The notes: generated from the sequence alone by a model not told the origin. A stretch of 64,000 nucleotides of DNA from Homarus americanus (GCF_018991925.1 NW_024726235.1:1482601-1546600), one strand, 5' to 3'. Shown: positions 33,961 through 45,335, counted from the stretch's first letter. Program-made: numbers and translations.

Positions 33961-34452
33961 TTTTTTTTAAACGTGGCCTCCAGCCTCCCCCAATACTTCG
34001 CCACCATTTAATTACCTTAATATTAAATATCCTAATACATAAGTAGCTATCCTATCTGTGTTAAATTAGTTGAGCCGCAGATCTATGCGGCATTCAGTGA
34101 CTGTAGCCTCATAGTCAATATCTGCAGCAGTTGTCGGAGTTGGGGCAGAAGCTCTCGTTCCCCTGAGGCAGAGGAAAGCCGACCGAAGGAGAGAGAAAGA
34201 CAGTCGACATCTCATCCAGGCTGTAACATAACTTCTGGGCTGCTGCTTCTGTTCGGAGATCAACTCCGCGAGTCTGGCGTAGAAACATCTACTACTACTA
34301 CTACGTTTTGTTGATGTGAATGTATCTATGAGTGGGTGTGAAGATGTACATGTGTGTACGTGATAGTGTACCTATGTGTGCGTGATGGTGTATATGTGTG
34401 TGTGTGTGTGTGTGCGTGACTGGTGGAGTGACTCAGAATTGTGTAATTGTCG

Positions 34453-34774
34453 CTGACTCACCAGATACCAAAGCATGACTCACAAAATACCAGAGCGTGA
34501 CTCACCAGATACTAGAGCGTGACTCACCAGATACTAGAGCGTGACTCACCAGATACCAGAGCGTGACTCACCAGATACTAGAGCATGACTCACCAGATAC
34601 TAGAGCGTGACTCACCAGATACTAGAGCGTGAGTCACCAGATACCAGAGCGTGACTCACCAGATACCAGAGCGTGACTCACCAGATACCAGAGCGTGACT
34701 CGCCAGATACCAGAGCGTGACTCGCCAGATACCAGAGCGTGACTCACTAGCTACCAGAGCGTGAGTCACCAGGA
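34453..34774. repeat. 22-bp array with an AP-1 core in nearly every unit
   Basis: About fifteen units of GAGCGTGACTCACCAGATAC plus CA or TA. Thirteen carry TGACTCA or its complement TGAGTCA, the AP-1/CNC consensus. Two carry TGACTCG. The spacing is two helical turns. Confidence 0.96.
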
Positions 34775-34904
34775 TAGTCCATCACCATAAGAGTCACTTG
34801 GCTGATCTTTCTAGAACATCGTGACTCGCCATGACTAAACCTATTACCGTAAGAAAGCAACTGACTCAAGTGAGCGTGAAGGGTGAAAGGGACAGTGTGA
34901 GGGA

Positions 34905-35592
34905 GGTAGCGTCAAGGGTGAGAGGCAGCATCAAGGGTGAGAGGCAGCATCAAGGGTGAAAGAGGCAGCATCAAGGGTGAAAGAGGCAGCATCAAGAAGT
35001 AAGAAAGACAGCACATCAAGGAGTGAAGGCGGCATCAAGGGTGAAAAGGCGGCATCAAGGGTGAGAGAGAGCATCAAGGTGAGGAAGAGCTGACATCAAG
35101 GGGTGAAGGGCAGCATCAAAGGGTGAGAGAGGCAGCATCAGAGTGAGAAGTGGCATCCAAGGAGTAAGAGGAGCATCAGGTGAGAGAGGCAGCATCAAGA
35201 GTGAGAGAGGGCAGCGGCATCAAGGGTAAGAGAGCGGCATCAGGTGACGGAGGCGGCATCAGGGGTGACAGAGGCGGCATCAAGAGTGAAGGCAGCATCA
35301 AGGAGTAAAGAGAGGCAGCATCAAGGGTGACAGAGGCAGCATCCAAGTGGGGGCAGCATCAAGGTGGAGAGGCGGCATCAAGATTAAGGAGAGGCAGCAT
35401 CAAGGGTGTGAGAGGCAGCATTAAGGGTAACAGAGGCAGCATCAAGAGTGACAGAGGCAGCATCAAGAGTGAGAGGGGCAGCATCAAAGAGCGAGAGAGG
35501 CAGCAACAAGATCGAGAGAGGCAGCATCAAGGAGTGAGAGAGGCAGCATCAAGAGTGAGAGAGGCAGCATCAAGGGTGAGAGAGGCAGCATT
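34905..35592. repeat. ~20-bp GAGGCAGCATCAAGGGTGA minisatellite
   Basis: About thirty-five units over 690 bases, variable in the centre (GTGAGA, GTGACA, AGTAAG) and in length (18-24 bp). The 35327-35704 plus frame owes its Ser/Arg repeats to the array. Confidence 0.95.
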
Positions 35593-36014
35593 TTATCGTA
35601 CACAATTACTTCACGGACTCAATACAGTTTGTCTTCCTCGGTATATTCGTAGTTGTTGTTATAAAGCGGAGAATATAAGTCCCGCGGGGGTAAACAATCG
35701 TTAATTAGACAAAGGTAAGCAACCATCTATGCACAAGGTGTGATTTTAACAGGAACGAACTAACGAGCGATATATCACGTTTAAGCAATGTTCAGTGGTT
35801 CGTTCCTGATAAGAGTAAACAAATTTCAAATAGATCTTTCGTCTACTAACCTAACCTAACCGAAGTCTTCTTGGTTAACTAAGGAAAGTTCTGATGACTG
35901 TCTTCTCCCAATGGCAATACAACTGATAACGTGACCTATATATAACCTAGGATAAGAAAGGTCAATGATGCAGTTGTGGGATAAGAGGTGAAGGAACTGT
36001 GTGTTTAAAGTGTT

Positions 36015-36015
<1 letters not shown>
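35593..36015. other. Gene-free stretch
   Basis: Contains CTAACCTAACCTAACC near 35848. No gene seen. Confidence 0.45.

Positions 36016-36059
<44 letters not shown>
36016..36059. repeat. (GA)n microsatellite
   Basis: GA run followed by an irregular GTCATGGGTGAGTG repeat (36060-36190). Confidence 0.96.
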
Positions 36060-36060
<1 letters not shown>

Positions 36061-36524
36061 CCAGGTGAGATACGGAGTGAGCGGCGGTACAGTCATGGGT
36101 GAGTGGTGTTGTCATGGGTGAAGGAACTAAACTAATGTCATGGGTGAGTGAGCCAGTGTCATGGGGTGAAGGATTCAATCGTGAGGTGAGGCAATATAGT
36201 GTGCGTCCAGGGACTTAAAACACCTGCAATTAACCTCTTCATACTTGAGTAAACATCTATCTCGTCTCTATGTCCATCTATCACGTCTCAGTCACATGGT
36301 TATGACATTCAACCACAATAAATGAACAAAATGGCACTATATTATCCCATTCCTGATATACCAGGTAGATAAATAATTAGGTCGGCAGGTATATAGTTGG
36401 CCTTGGGGTTAATGTTCCCGGTATAACATCCTTTATCATTTATATACATATTATATTATTATCATTTAATTATTTAATCTAATATTAAAATCTTGACTAT
36501 GTTTTAGTTTTGGTGGATGGCTGC

Positions 36525-36527
<3 letters not shown>

Positions 36528-36583
<56 letters not shown>
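36528..36583. repeat. (GT)n microsatellite
   Basis: Uninterrupted GT run. Confidence 0.98.
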
Positions 36584-36587
<4 letters not shown>

Positions 36588-36855
36588 CTAGTGTTGTGAC
36601 GCCACGCACGCAGTACACACCCGCCGTGGCTTATTATAATTTTACAAGCAAAATATCTGATCTACTCAAGATAATAAACTCTATTTAGTTTGTAACTTTG
36701 TACACTACTAAATCAGTCTGTTTGGTTGGCAGTGTTTGTTAACTCAAAGTCGAATGTAAACAATGGATTGCCCGTGTGTTTAATAAAAGTGGTGTGACAT
36801 ATAGTATAGTAAAGGAAGAGTTGTCTTACCTTCGGACACCCCAGGCGATGACAAC

Positions 36856-37458
36856 ATGGTTATGTCCCCTCCTCTACATAGTGCCAACGAGTCCTCATCC
36901 ACGGCATCTGAGGCCACACACGTGTCACTCGAGGTCAACAACACGGCCAGAGGACCATCCGCTGGCGCTCTTGCCCTTAATCAACACCCTCGACCACCGA
37001 TTCCTTTTGTAAACAGCACTGAAGCTCGCCTGGCCTTCATTGAAATGCAAGCCAACTCGGAGGCGGAGAGGCGCATGGGACCCCAACTTAAAGCACTCTC
37101 TTGTCCATGTTTTGGGCCCTACAGCAGTGGTTATCATTCATGCAAGCAGCGACCTCTTTTCTTAGATGATCACAACAACACCAGCACTCTTCCATCCAAA
37201 TCGCATCCCCCCTGCATCTGTGTCGACTCGTACTGGAAAGGTAATTATCGATCGCGTACAGCTCAGGAACGGGGCCACTCCCGCCTGCCACAGTCCAACT
37301 CACACTTGCAGCCAGCCAGGCACCTGAGTCTCCCCGCCCCGACCTCCCCGGCCACCACAGATGCCAACACACATTTATTCATCATATTTTCAAAGCTCCC
37401 TCATGCTAACTATGTGACATTTCTTTACACACATCTCGTATTTGGATATGAAGTATAG
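36856..37458 (+). CDS. Hypothetical 200-residue ORF
   Basis: This is the longest frame in the window that is not explained by repeats, and I do not recognise its product. The first ATG is at 36856 and a TAG ends it at 37456-37458. Residues about 9-90 are Ser/Thr/Ala-rich, then carry a short charged helix-like stretch (EARLAFIEMQANSEAERRM) and a Cys/Pro patch (ALSCPCFG). The middle is Ser/Thr/Pro/His-rich. No signal peptide, transmembrane helix or catalytic motif is visible. The last 25 residues are Phe/Leu-rich and run into AT-rich DNA, so the true coding end may be earlier. The local GC rise at 36840-37350 sets it apart from its flanks. It could be a decayed gag-like or gene fragment; the helix is only loosely gag-like. 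Confidence 0.3.
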   Translation: MVMSPPLHSANESSSTASEATHVSLEVNNTARGPSAGALALNQHPRPPIPFVNSTEARLAFIEMQANSEAERRMGPQLKALSCPCFGPYSSGYHSCKQRPLFLDDHNNTSTLPSKSHPPCICVDSYWKGNYRSRTAQERGHSRLPQSNSHLQPARHLSLPAPTSPATTDANTHLFIIFSKLPHANYVTFLYTHLVFGYEV

Positions 37459-37824
37459 ATTATACGTTAATTAAATGTATTTCATATAATATTTTCAGTA
37501 AGAAAAATAACGATTTATAATTTTACCTTCTAACACTTTAGACCATCATCCCTGGTAGGCCCTTCGCTGCGTGGTTTACTAACTGTTCACGTGTACATTA
37601 TTTCCTTCTTATTAAAACACTTGTTGGAAAATGTTGAGAGAAACTATGAAGAGCGTCTAAGGCGGCCATATATCCATCTGAGAGGAAAACACCAGACAAT
37701 ACAGGTAGTTCAGCGACGATTGCTTACAAGACTTCCAGCGTTGCCACATGTTCGACATATTTTGCTTGGCAATACTATTTGCAACGTCAAGATTCCTGCT
37801 ACACAGTAATTCAATGCAGCCACG

Positions 37825-38106
37825 GTGACAAAAACACCTACTTCACTTGCTGGACATAAACAAAAAATTCTAGTAAAGAGGGAAAAAATCTTGAATGAAG
37901 TGTATAAATTATGTGAGAAATACTCATCAAGGAAGATGGATGGGATTATCATTCTTATTTTTAGCAACAGCGACAAGATTACTTTCTCGATAACCACTCC
38001 ACACATACTTGACAAGAGAGAGAACCAAAATAAATGTATCAATATTAATAAGGAAACCAATGGTGACGCTTGTTTAAAATGCTGCCCCGCCATTTACAAC
38101 GCATAA
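37825..38106 (+). CDS. Hypothetical 93-residue ORF
   Basis: An open frame of 93 codons with mixed, soluble-protein-like composition. It has a lysine/glutamate-rich helix-like part (KREKILNEVYKLCEKYSSRK), a hydrophobic strand-like part (DGIIILIFSNSDKITFSITT), and a C-terminal part with three cysteines (DACLKCCPAIYNA). No family is recognised. A frame at 37591-37809 precedes it, and a 127-codon antisense frame (37710-38093) overlaps it. The antisense frame is so hydrophobic that it is more likely the shadow. No splice or promoter evidence was found. Confidence 0.22.
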   Translation: MTKTPTSLAGHKQKILVKREKILNEVYKLCEKYSSRKMDGIIILIFSNSDKITFSITTPHILDKRENQNKCININKETNGDACLKCCPAIYNA

Positions 38107-38439
38107 TAACCGACCACCAAAAATCCTTGTTGACACTCGCTACGTCACGACCACAACACTACACCCAGTCCAATGAAATACCATAGACTCGGTATTTGGT
38201 ATATAAGAAATCATACTTTTTCAACTTGATTCATATCTTCCAAGAGTATATTCCTTTCTTATTGTCTAATTCATTTTAATATATCACTAATTAAATAGAA
38301 GATAAACATAATAGCACTGAAAATAGAAATATCCTCAAATTATTACTATTTAATAACACGATACTTGAAAAAATGTATAAACCCGAATGTCGAAATTTCT
38401 TTATGAGTCAAGGTGTAGGAATGGCGCCCGAGTTTACAC

Positions 38440-38925
38440 ATCAATTGTTTCAAGGTTAGGCTATAGTGCCACTGTGCATATATGGTGCCAGTGTTTAGAG
38501 GAATGGTGCCAAGGGGATGGAGCCATCAAATGCAAGACGCAGTACAGCTGGTAGAGTTTACGTGTGAATTTATAATGTCAAGGTGTGTGTGTGTGTGTGC
38601 GTGTGTGTAAATAATGACGTCACCGTGTATGTTTGGTGTCCCTGTGTATAATAAGGTTGTTGGTGTGTATAACTATTGCCACGCTTGTATGTAATGTTAA
38701 TGGAAGGTGCCAATATTTCATGTGGGTGAGTGCCAGAATAAATACTGCATGAGTCCAGAGTGTGTATGGCTGGTTGAGTGTATGATTGATGCCAATGTAT
38801 GAATAGTGAAAGTGTATGAACGGTGTCCGTTTATGAGAAGGGAGTGTACGAACGTGTGTGTATTAATAGTCAATGGGGTCGAATGGTGACTGTGAGAATA
38901 GTACTAGTGTATGGATAGTGACACA
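38440..38925. repeat. Degenerate GTGTATGAATGGTGCCAA repeat
   Basis: Loose recurrence of ATGGTGCCAGTGT / TGTGTATAA words every 15-40 bases, too diverged for a fixed period. It includes a short GT run (38583-38608) and a TGACGTCA at 38615-38622. Confidence 0.55.
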
Positions 38926-39557
38926 CACACACACACACGGTTTTGTTTACACCAGAGACCTTGTTATCACCATTACCTTTTATCATGTCGACTATATTGT
39001 TGTTCTCCGGGAATTAATACTTGATGGGAAGTCGTCTACCAGAACTAACCTTCCTCTACACCGTCACAGGGTCAGGACACGAGACTAGAAATCCTCCCCC
39101 GTCTTCATTAATTGAGTACTGTATTATGATCCTGCTGCCCCTAACGTCGCCACAGTTGTTCCTAACTTTAGTACCAACACTCAGCAAGTCCTACAGCAAC
39201 TTGGAGAGGAGGGGAGATTAGTTAACGTGATGCCAGACGCTCCTCAGCAACACCGTGAAGCAGACCCACCCGTGCTAGCTCTCAACGATGCTGCCTACTG
39301 TTGTTCCCAAGATGAATTCAGTAAAAGTGATTATGAACTGAACGCTTGACAGCAGTGATCATGGTTAACACAAGACGAGCAAGGGAGACTGTCGAGGGAT
39401 TACGTACATTAGTGACATCACACATATGGTATACCAGATAAGGTGTTCGACCATGCAGCTCCTGTGTAGCACCCAGAGCTAACGTGAGGACGGGGTAGAA
39501 TGTCACTGGGCCAACGACGTACAGATTGTTCTTAAATTCTTACACATAGTCGTAGAT

Positions 39558-39655
39558 ATTATTATTACTATTATTATTAGTTTTATTGTTGCTGTTGTTA
39601 TTATTATTATTATTATTGTTGTAGTTTTTGTTATTATTATTATTATTATTATTAT
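39558..39655. repeat. (ATT)n-rich triplet tract
   Basis: ATT triplets with GTT interruptions. Confidence 0.95.
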
Positions 39656-40152
39656 TCAGATTCACCAGACGATCTACAGAAGCAGTGAAAATGAGGGATA
39701 TTTTTATTTTAGTGGAGAGTGAAACACAAAGTGACTCGCCTCCACCCCACGCATCTCCCGGCACACCTGATGGCCTGACCCTCAAATTTTAGGAGTCTGT
39801 CCTTGATCTGAAGAATTACTTTTCAAGGCCAATGATAAAATGTCAAAGGTGGAAAGGAGGAGGAGGAGGAGGAGGAAGTGCAGGTGGAGATGGTTGGAGA
39901 GGAGGAGGTGGGATTAGAGGTGGAGGAAGTGGAGGAGGGGGGGAAGAGACATGGATGCTGGAGAAGTGAGGTACTACAGACGGAGAAGGAGACCACCCAC
40001 ACTCTTTCCCTTCCTCCACCCACCCACCCACCACCTACACTCTCCCTTCCACCCACCACCCGTCCCACCCTGTCTCTCCACACCTTTTGTACAGTGCCTG
40101 GGTCAATACCTTCGGCTACTGGTGGCCCCATTACACCTAGCCTACCTCACTA

Positions 40153-40225
40153 TGCAGCCAGGTGTGTTGTATAACCAGCCAAGTGTGTTGTATAACCAGC
40201 CAGGTGTGTTATTTCAGGTGTGTTG
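40153..40225. repeat. 21-bp tandem repeat, three to four copies
   Basis: Unit CAGCCAGGTGTGTTGTATAA plus C, the last copies diverged. Confidence 0.9.
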
Positions 40226-40239
40226 TACAAGCAGCTGGG

Positions 40240-40241
<2 letters not shown>

Positions 40242-40308
<67 letters not shown>

Positions 40309-40317
40309 GTAATGATG

Positions 40318-40350
<33 letters not shown>
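40242..40350. repeat. (AAT)n microsatellite
   Basis: AAT run interrupted once by AGTAATGATGATA. Confidence 0.98.
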
Positions 40351-40351
<1 letters not shown>

Positions 40352-41865
40352 AATATTTATTTTAAGTCGAAGTCCTATTTAAGGATCACTCTAACTCCTT
40401 ATTTATATATCAAAATCATTTAAGTGGTTTTAGGGTAAGATTGGAACCCCTACCGTATTTATAAACTCCTTCATCCTACTCTTAAATCACTCTTAATGGT
40501 TTATAGACGTTAAGAAAAACCTTTAAGAGTCAATAAATATATGTCTTGGGTTTTAGTGGTTTGAGTTTTAAATTTAAGTAGCGACTAATTTTTAAGTGTA
40601 TCCCCTAAACCCTTAAAATACACTAAAAATAAGAAACAGACCAAGAGACAAGGCTACCAAGTTAATGTTTTCTGATCATTGAGTTCTATTTGAGAGACTT
40701 CTAGATTAAGTCAAGAGGCACTAAATACACTGGCTTCTTTAACTCCCTCTGATGATCATCGTGACCTGATCTGTTAATATGGGACAAAACTGTTACACCC
40801 TCCTCACCATCTGCCACTTGAGGTCCCTCGTCCATGAAGTGTTTGTTCGACACCACAACCACCTCAAACACTCATGACCTCTCACAGAACTCTACAAAAA
40901 CAGCAGCGCCATTATAACCACTCCAAAAATCATCAATAAATCGTAGATAACTTGTAGGTACACTCTATATTTCTGAAAGGTTTTGTTATATGACCCCACT
41001 CCCGTCACTGTGTTATATATTTTCAGCTTGTATTTGTTGTATTGTCAATAAATCAATCGTTACTATTTTTCACGACACAAACACATGCTTCAAGTCAACA
41101 GTATCTCCAACACCTCTGAACCCCTGACGTGGCCCCGTACACTACCAGCGTTGACCTATACACGAGCTCACCGACCACCTGTGAAGTATTTCTAAGTGAT
41201 TAACAGTATATGGAAGTTGTACTATTGTTCCCACCTGTCAACCCTTCACCTCCCTCACCCTTTCCTATCGCTCACCTGGGTTTATCTCTCAGCTCTCCCC
41301 ATCTTTCATCCTCTCTCACTTTGCAAGGATCAGGGGATAAAATCTTGGCCATATTGCAGGTTTCTCCAGTGCAACAATAAACAGTCGGCCACTTCCATCA
41401 GCCAACCTCTGCCAGGGCGTTGGCTCGTTGCTCACTTATTCCTTGAATCTATATCATAACTTCCTTCCTGTCTCTCTCTCTCTCTCTCCCTGGGTAGTAA
41501 ATGACCTACGTTTCCAGGAAGTCAGACCCTCCCTTCATCTCGAGGTTTTCCATGAAACTATGCATTTACATTGAAATTTTTGTTTATATCTCATAACATC
41601 AGTTCAAGGTGTCGGCGACCATAGCGTTCCACTCCAAACATTCTCGGGCTGTTTTTACTAATCCTAGACAGAAAGTGTGAAAATTATTGTACTATAGCGT
41701 GTCATATGTATAACTGTTTACCTTAATTGTTTTAACCTTAAACTAATAAAGATACGGTACATTAGTGACGGGTCGTGACAGAGAGACAGAAAGAGTTTAG
41801 TGTGGTCAGGTAGTCCCCGTTGGCGCGTCTCCAGACAAAGTAAATATTCGGTTTGTAATGTTAAT
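40351..41865. other. Mostly featureless stretch
   Basis: At 40960-41070 the phrase TATATATTTTCAGCTTGTAT followed by TCAATAAATCAATCGTTAC resembles the 3' end of the retrotransposon at 42274-42628, so a decayed copy is possible. A TC run lies at 41470-41490. No gene is supported. Confidence 0.4.
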
Positions 41866-41962
41866 CAGAACACAAAGCCAATCAAAACCAAAGCCAATCA
41901 AAACACAAAGCCAATCAGAACACAAAGTCAATCAGAACACAAAGTCAATCAGAACACAATCA
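41866..41962. repeat. 17-bp AATCAGAACACAAAGCC tandem repeat
   Basis: About six units, alternating GCC and GTC endings. Confidence 0.95.
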
Positions 41963-42125
41963 ACCATAACACCTGTCTAGTCTAGTTTACACAATCATCT
42001 GAAATTATGTCACGGGCGATGGGGTTGTTGCCTAGCGCGTATCAGTAGAGTGTTCATCCAGTGCTCTTGATGACCCTCTTGAAAATTTTAACAGCAATAC
42101 ATATACATACCACGAACACAATTGA

Positions 42126-42168
42126 AACTGGGTTAGGTTAGGTTATGTTAGGTTAGGTTGGGTTGGCA
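42126..42168. repeat. Short interstitial TTAGG block
   Basis: GGGTTAGGTTAGGTTATGTT followed by AGGTTAGGTTGGGTTGG. Confidence 0.88.
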
Positions 42169-42228
42169 TCCGAGAGAACAGATACAAACCAACGTAAATA
42201 ATAACAATTGACGTAAACTTTGACGTTG

Positions 42229-42230
<2 letters not shown>

Positions 42231-42273
<43 letters not shown>
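42231..42273. repeat. (CA)n microsatellite
   Basis: Uninterrupted CA run at the 5' edge of the truncated retrotransposon. Confidence 0.97.
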
Positions 42274-42276
<3 letters not shown>

Positions 42277-42628
42277 GAAATGCCATCCCTCAGTGACCTC
42301 CACCACCAAGCACTGGAAAGGTTTGGCCGTGGACTACTGCACCACCCTCGCCATCGCCACCTCCTGCCACCGGCAGCCCCCCACCCAACTCGCGCAGTCC
42401 GCCACTACAACAAAATTCAGCCCATAAGAGCCCACACCGATAGATATAAGAAAAGCACCATCCCATCTATTGTTAAAATAATAAACAACTCCTGATTTAT
42501 GTACTGTACAGCCCTGGAATGTATTCAATGCATATTATATCATTATTTCTAACTCAAATGTAAGTCTGTATATTTTCAGCCAACGGCTGCAACTCTATTA
42601 ATAAACCGTTTATTATTATTATTATTGT
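42274..42628 (+). mobile_element. 5'-truncated non-LTR retrotransposon: C-terminus of ORF2 plus 3' UTR
   Basis: Plus frame 42274-42495 encodes about 73 residues ending in ...NKIQPIRAHTDRYKKSTIPS then IVKIINNS and a stop. The pattern of an R-T-x-R-Y-(K/R)-x-S-x-I-P box a few residues before the stop is a familiar C-terminus of jockey/CR1-type reverse-transcriptase polyproteins. The stretch before it is His/Pro/Arg-rich (GLLHHPRHRHLLPP). About 130 bases of 3' UTR follow, including TATATTTTCAGCCAACGGCT, then TTAATAAACCG and an ATT repeat tail. The reverse transcriptase itself is missing, so this is a dead 5' truncation. It abuts a CA repeat. Confidence 0.65.
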
Positions 42629-42886
42629 TTATCCATCTCCGACCACACCAGGAAGACATAAACCTTCCCATCTTTGTGAAATATGCAAAAACATCCTCAG
42701 GGGGGGTGAGAAGGGAGGGGGTTGAGGAGGGTTGAGGGAAGGAGGAGGAGAAGAGAAGAGGGGAGTGGGGAGAAGCAGAGGGGAGGGGGGGGTAGGAGCG
42801 GCAGCTTGAAGTCGTGTGGTCAGACGGGCTTGCTCTCCGCCCCTCCTATTACTTCCGGGTTTGGCTGGTGATGCTGTGGGTGCCAG

Positions 42887-43050
42887 AGTAGGTTAGGTTA
42901 GGTTAGGTGCCAGGGTAGGTTAGGTTAGGTTAGGTGCCAGGGTAGGTTAGGTTAGGTTAGGTGCCAGGGTAGGTTAGGTTAGGTTAGGTGGCAGGGTAGG
43001 TTAGGTTAGGTTAGGTGCCAGGGTAGGTTAGGTTAGGTGCCAGGGTAGGG
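42887..43050. repeat. 27-bp composite of TTAGG units and GTGCCAGGG
   Basis: Six units, each of three to four TTAGG pentamers joined to TGCCAGGGTAGG. The telomeric pentamer has been captured into a longer tandem repeat. One unit carries GTGGCAGGG and the last is shortened. Confidence 0.95.
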
Positions 43051-43179
43051 CGGGGATGAATAGGTAAAACGGATAGGTGGTGGTGGTGGTGTAGTTAGGG
43101 GGAGTGGGGTGAGGGATGGTGAGGAGGAGAGAATTAGATGCTGAGGGTGTAGATATGAGGTGAGTAGAGTAAGAGAAAG

Positions 43180-43365
43180 GTGTGGTATGGTGTGGTTGTG
43201 GTGTGGTATGGTTGTGGTGTGGTGTGGTGTGGTATGGTTGTGGTGTGGTGTGGAGTGGTTGTGGTGTGGTGTGGTTGTGGTTGTGGTGTGGTGTGGTATG
43301 GTTGTGGTGTGGTGTGGAGTGGTTGTGGTGTGGTGTGGTTGTGGTTGTGGTGTGGTGTGGGATAG
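43180..43365. repeat. GTGTGGT minisatellite with higher-order period
   Basis: GTGTGGTGTGGTATGGTTGT words are organised into a block of about 75 bases that is repeated twice. Confidence 0.9.
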
Positions 43366-43699
43366 GTATAGATGTTAATAAACAGTAAAAACAGGAATAG
43401 GCAATAGGCAATGAGACGATAATGAGTGGGATACAGGGAAGAGAATAGGCGAGAGGGGGATAGAGGAGAGAGAGAGAGGGATAGAGGGTGAGTGAATAGC
43501 TAACTGATAGACCACTCCACCCACTCTACCCCACTCCACTAGCCTTCTATCCTCGTAAGTGAAGGAAGGCGACCAATCTGGAAGCACTTGCAGCTATCAG
43601 GTCCTGGCTCCTCGTAAGACATCGTTAACCAGGTGTTTGAGAATGTCGTAAAGATAAGATTGATTCCCACACTTCATGAGACCCTGACACGTAAACCAC

Positions 43700-43985
43700 T
43701 TATAGTTAAAACGGTTTATCATCATTTTATTAAAGGGAGTTTATTTATTGTATTGAAAGGGTTTTAGTGTATTCAAAGGGTTAAACCACTATAGTTATGG
43801 TTTTGAAAGGGTTAAATTATGGTATTGAATGGGTTAAATCACTGTTTTTAATTTGATAAACTGTTGTAGTGCAGAGATTAAAACAATATAGTCAAGGGGG
43901 TTAAACCAATGTAGGTAATGGATAAAATTAATTGTATTAAAGGGTTAAATAAAGGGTTAAACGACTATACCAAATAAAGGAGTTA
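43700..43985 (+). repeat. GGGTTAAA dispersed motif, degenerate patch
   Basis: About ten units such as GTATTCAAAGGGTTAAACCA, TTGAAAGGGTTAAATTATGG and TTGAATGGGTTAAATCACTG. These are recognisable relatives of the GTTAAATCATCGTACTCAA family, with the CATCGTACTC part mostly lost. Confidence 0.65.
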
Positions 43986-43995
43986 GTTTTGGCTA

Positions 43996-44142
43996 ATTAA
44001 GAAGAAAAACAAGAACAAGAAGAACAAGAACAAGAACAAGAAGAACAAGAACAAGAAGAACAAGAACAGTAACAAGACGAAGAACAAGAACAACAACAAT
44101 AACAAGAACAACGAGAACAACAAGAACAAGAACAAAAAGAAG
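43996..44142. repeat. (AAGAAC)n / (AAC)n tract
   Basis: AAGAACAAGAACAAG hexamer-like repeats. Confidence 0.93.
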
Positions 44143-44255
44143 AATGCTCCTCGACACTACAGTATAATAGGTAAATTTACCAAATAAACTAAGTTACTTA
44201 TGTTAATTATAATCTACATAAATTACTTTTACACAGAAGTTTCAGGTGATAATGA

Positions 44256-44300
44256 GTGAAGGAAGGAAGGAAGGAAGGAAGGAAGGAAGGAAGGAAGGAA
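44256..44300. repeat. (GGAA)n microsatellite
   Basis: GGAA run followed by A-rich purine DNA to about 44580. Confidence 0.96.
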
Positions 44301-44768
44301 ACGTGAGGGAAAGACGGAAACGTAAGTAAAGGAAGGAAACGTGAGAGAAGGAAGGAAGGAGGTGTGAAGGAAGGATAAAGGACATGAACGAACGAAATAA
44401 TAAATAAATGAACGAAAGGAAATAATGATTGAATGAACAAGAAAATAAAGAACAAAAAATCGACGAGAATAAAACAATAACTGAATGAAGAAAATAAATG
44501 AAAGAAAAAGAGAAAATGGGTAAATGAAAATAAAAAAAAGAATAAAAGGAAATAAATAAAAGCCAAAAATGAGATGAAAGAAGAGGAAATATGCGATTGT
44601 TTCTTCTTTTCAGATAGAAGTTTGAGAGCAAAGACGGGAAACTATTGCTTAAGTGAGACGAATGTGTTTGAGAGTTGATACATTCTGGCCAGATGTTGTG
44701 TTGTCAAGTGCCAAGTGTCGAGGGTGTCAAGAGTGAATGGAATTACAAGTGCCACGAATACCTGGATG

Positions 44769-44796
44769 TTTATTATTATTATTATTATTATTATTA
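44769..44796. repeat. (TTA)n microsatellite
   Basis: TTA run. Confidence 0.96.
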
Positions 44797-44921
44797 CAAG
44801 AACACGACAAAGAGGTAAGAGTTATATAGTCAACATGAACACAGAGAAGAAACGCAGTAGACGGGCGACATAAGGATTCATGTGACGAGGAGACGAGGGG
44901 TGACGCCAAGCCAGTGTATTG

Positions 44922-45335
44922 AGGTCAAACAGGTGTGTATTGGGGTCTCAAACAGGTGTGTATTGAGGTCAAACAGGTGTGTATTGGGATCATACAGGTG
45001 TGTTGGGGTCATAAGGGTGTGTGTTGGGGTCATACAGGTGTGTATTGATGTCATACAGGTGTGTATTGGGTCAAACAGGTGTATTGAGGTCAAACAGGTG
45101 TGTATTGACGTCAAACAGGTGTGTATTGAGGTCATACAGGTGTGTATTGAGGTCGCACAGGTGTGTATTGAGGTCATACAGGTGTGTATTGGGGTCAAAC
45201 AGGTGTATTGAGGTCAAACAGGTGTGTATTGACGTCAAACAGGTGTGTATTGAGGTCATACAGGTGTGTATTGAGGTCGCACAGGTGTGTATTGAGGTCA
45301 TACAGGTGTGTGTTGGGGTTGCACAGGTGTGTACC
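44922..45335. repeat. 21-bp array with 124-bp higher-order unit
   Basis: About nineteen units of CAGGTGTGTATTGAGGTCAA plus A. A run of six units (one shortened by 2 bp) recurs exactly 124 bases apart: AGGTGTATTGAGGTC starts at 45077 and again at 45201. This shows amplification at two levels. The heptapeptide frames on both strands (VCIEVKQ on plus, TCMTSIH on minus) follow from the 21-bp period. Confidence 0.95.

Noticed and set aside
37710..38093. 127-codon antisense frame
   Set aside because: Very hydrophobic product opposite a more balanced plus frame, the usual pattern for a shadow ORF.
39230..39349. 39-codon plus frame beginning MPDAPQQHREADPP
   Set aside because: Protein-like composition, but short, with no splice or homology support, so not listed as a gene.
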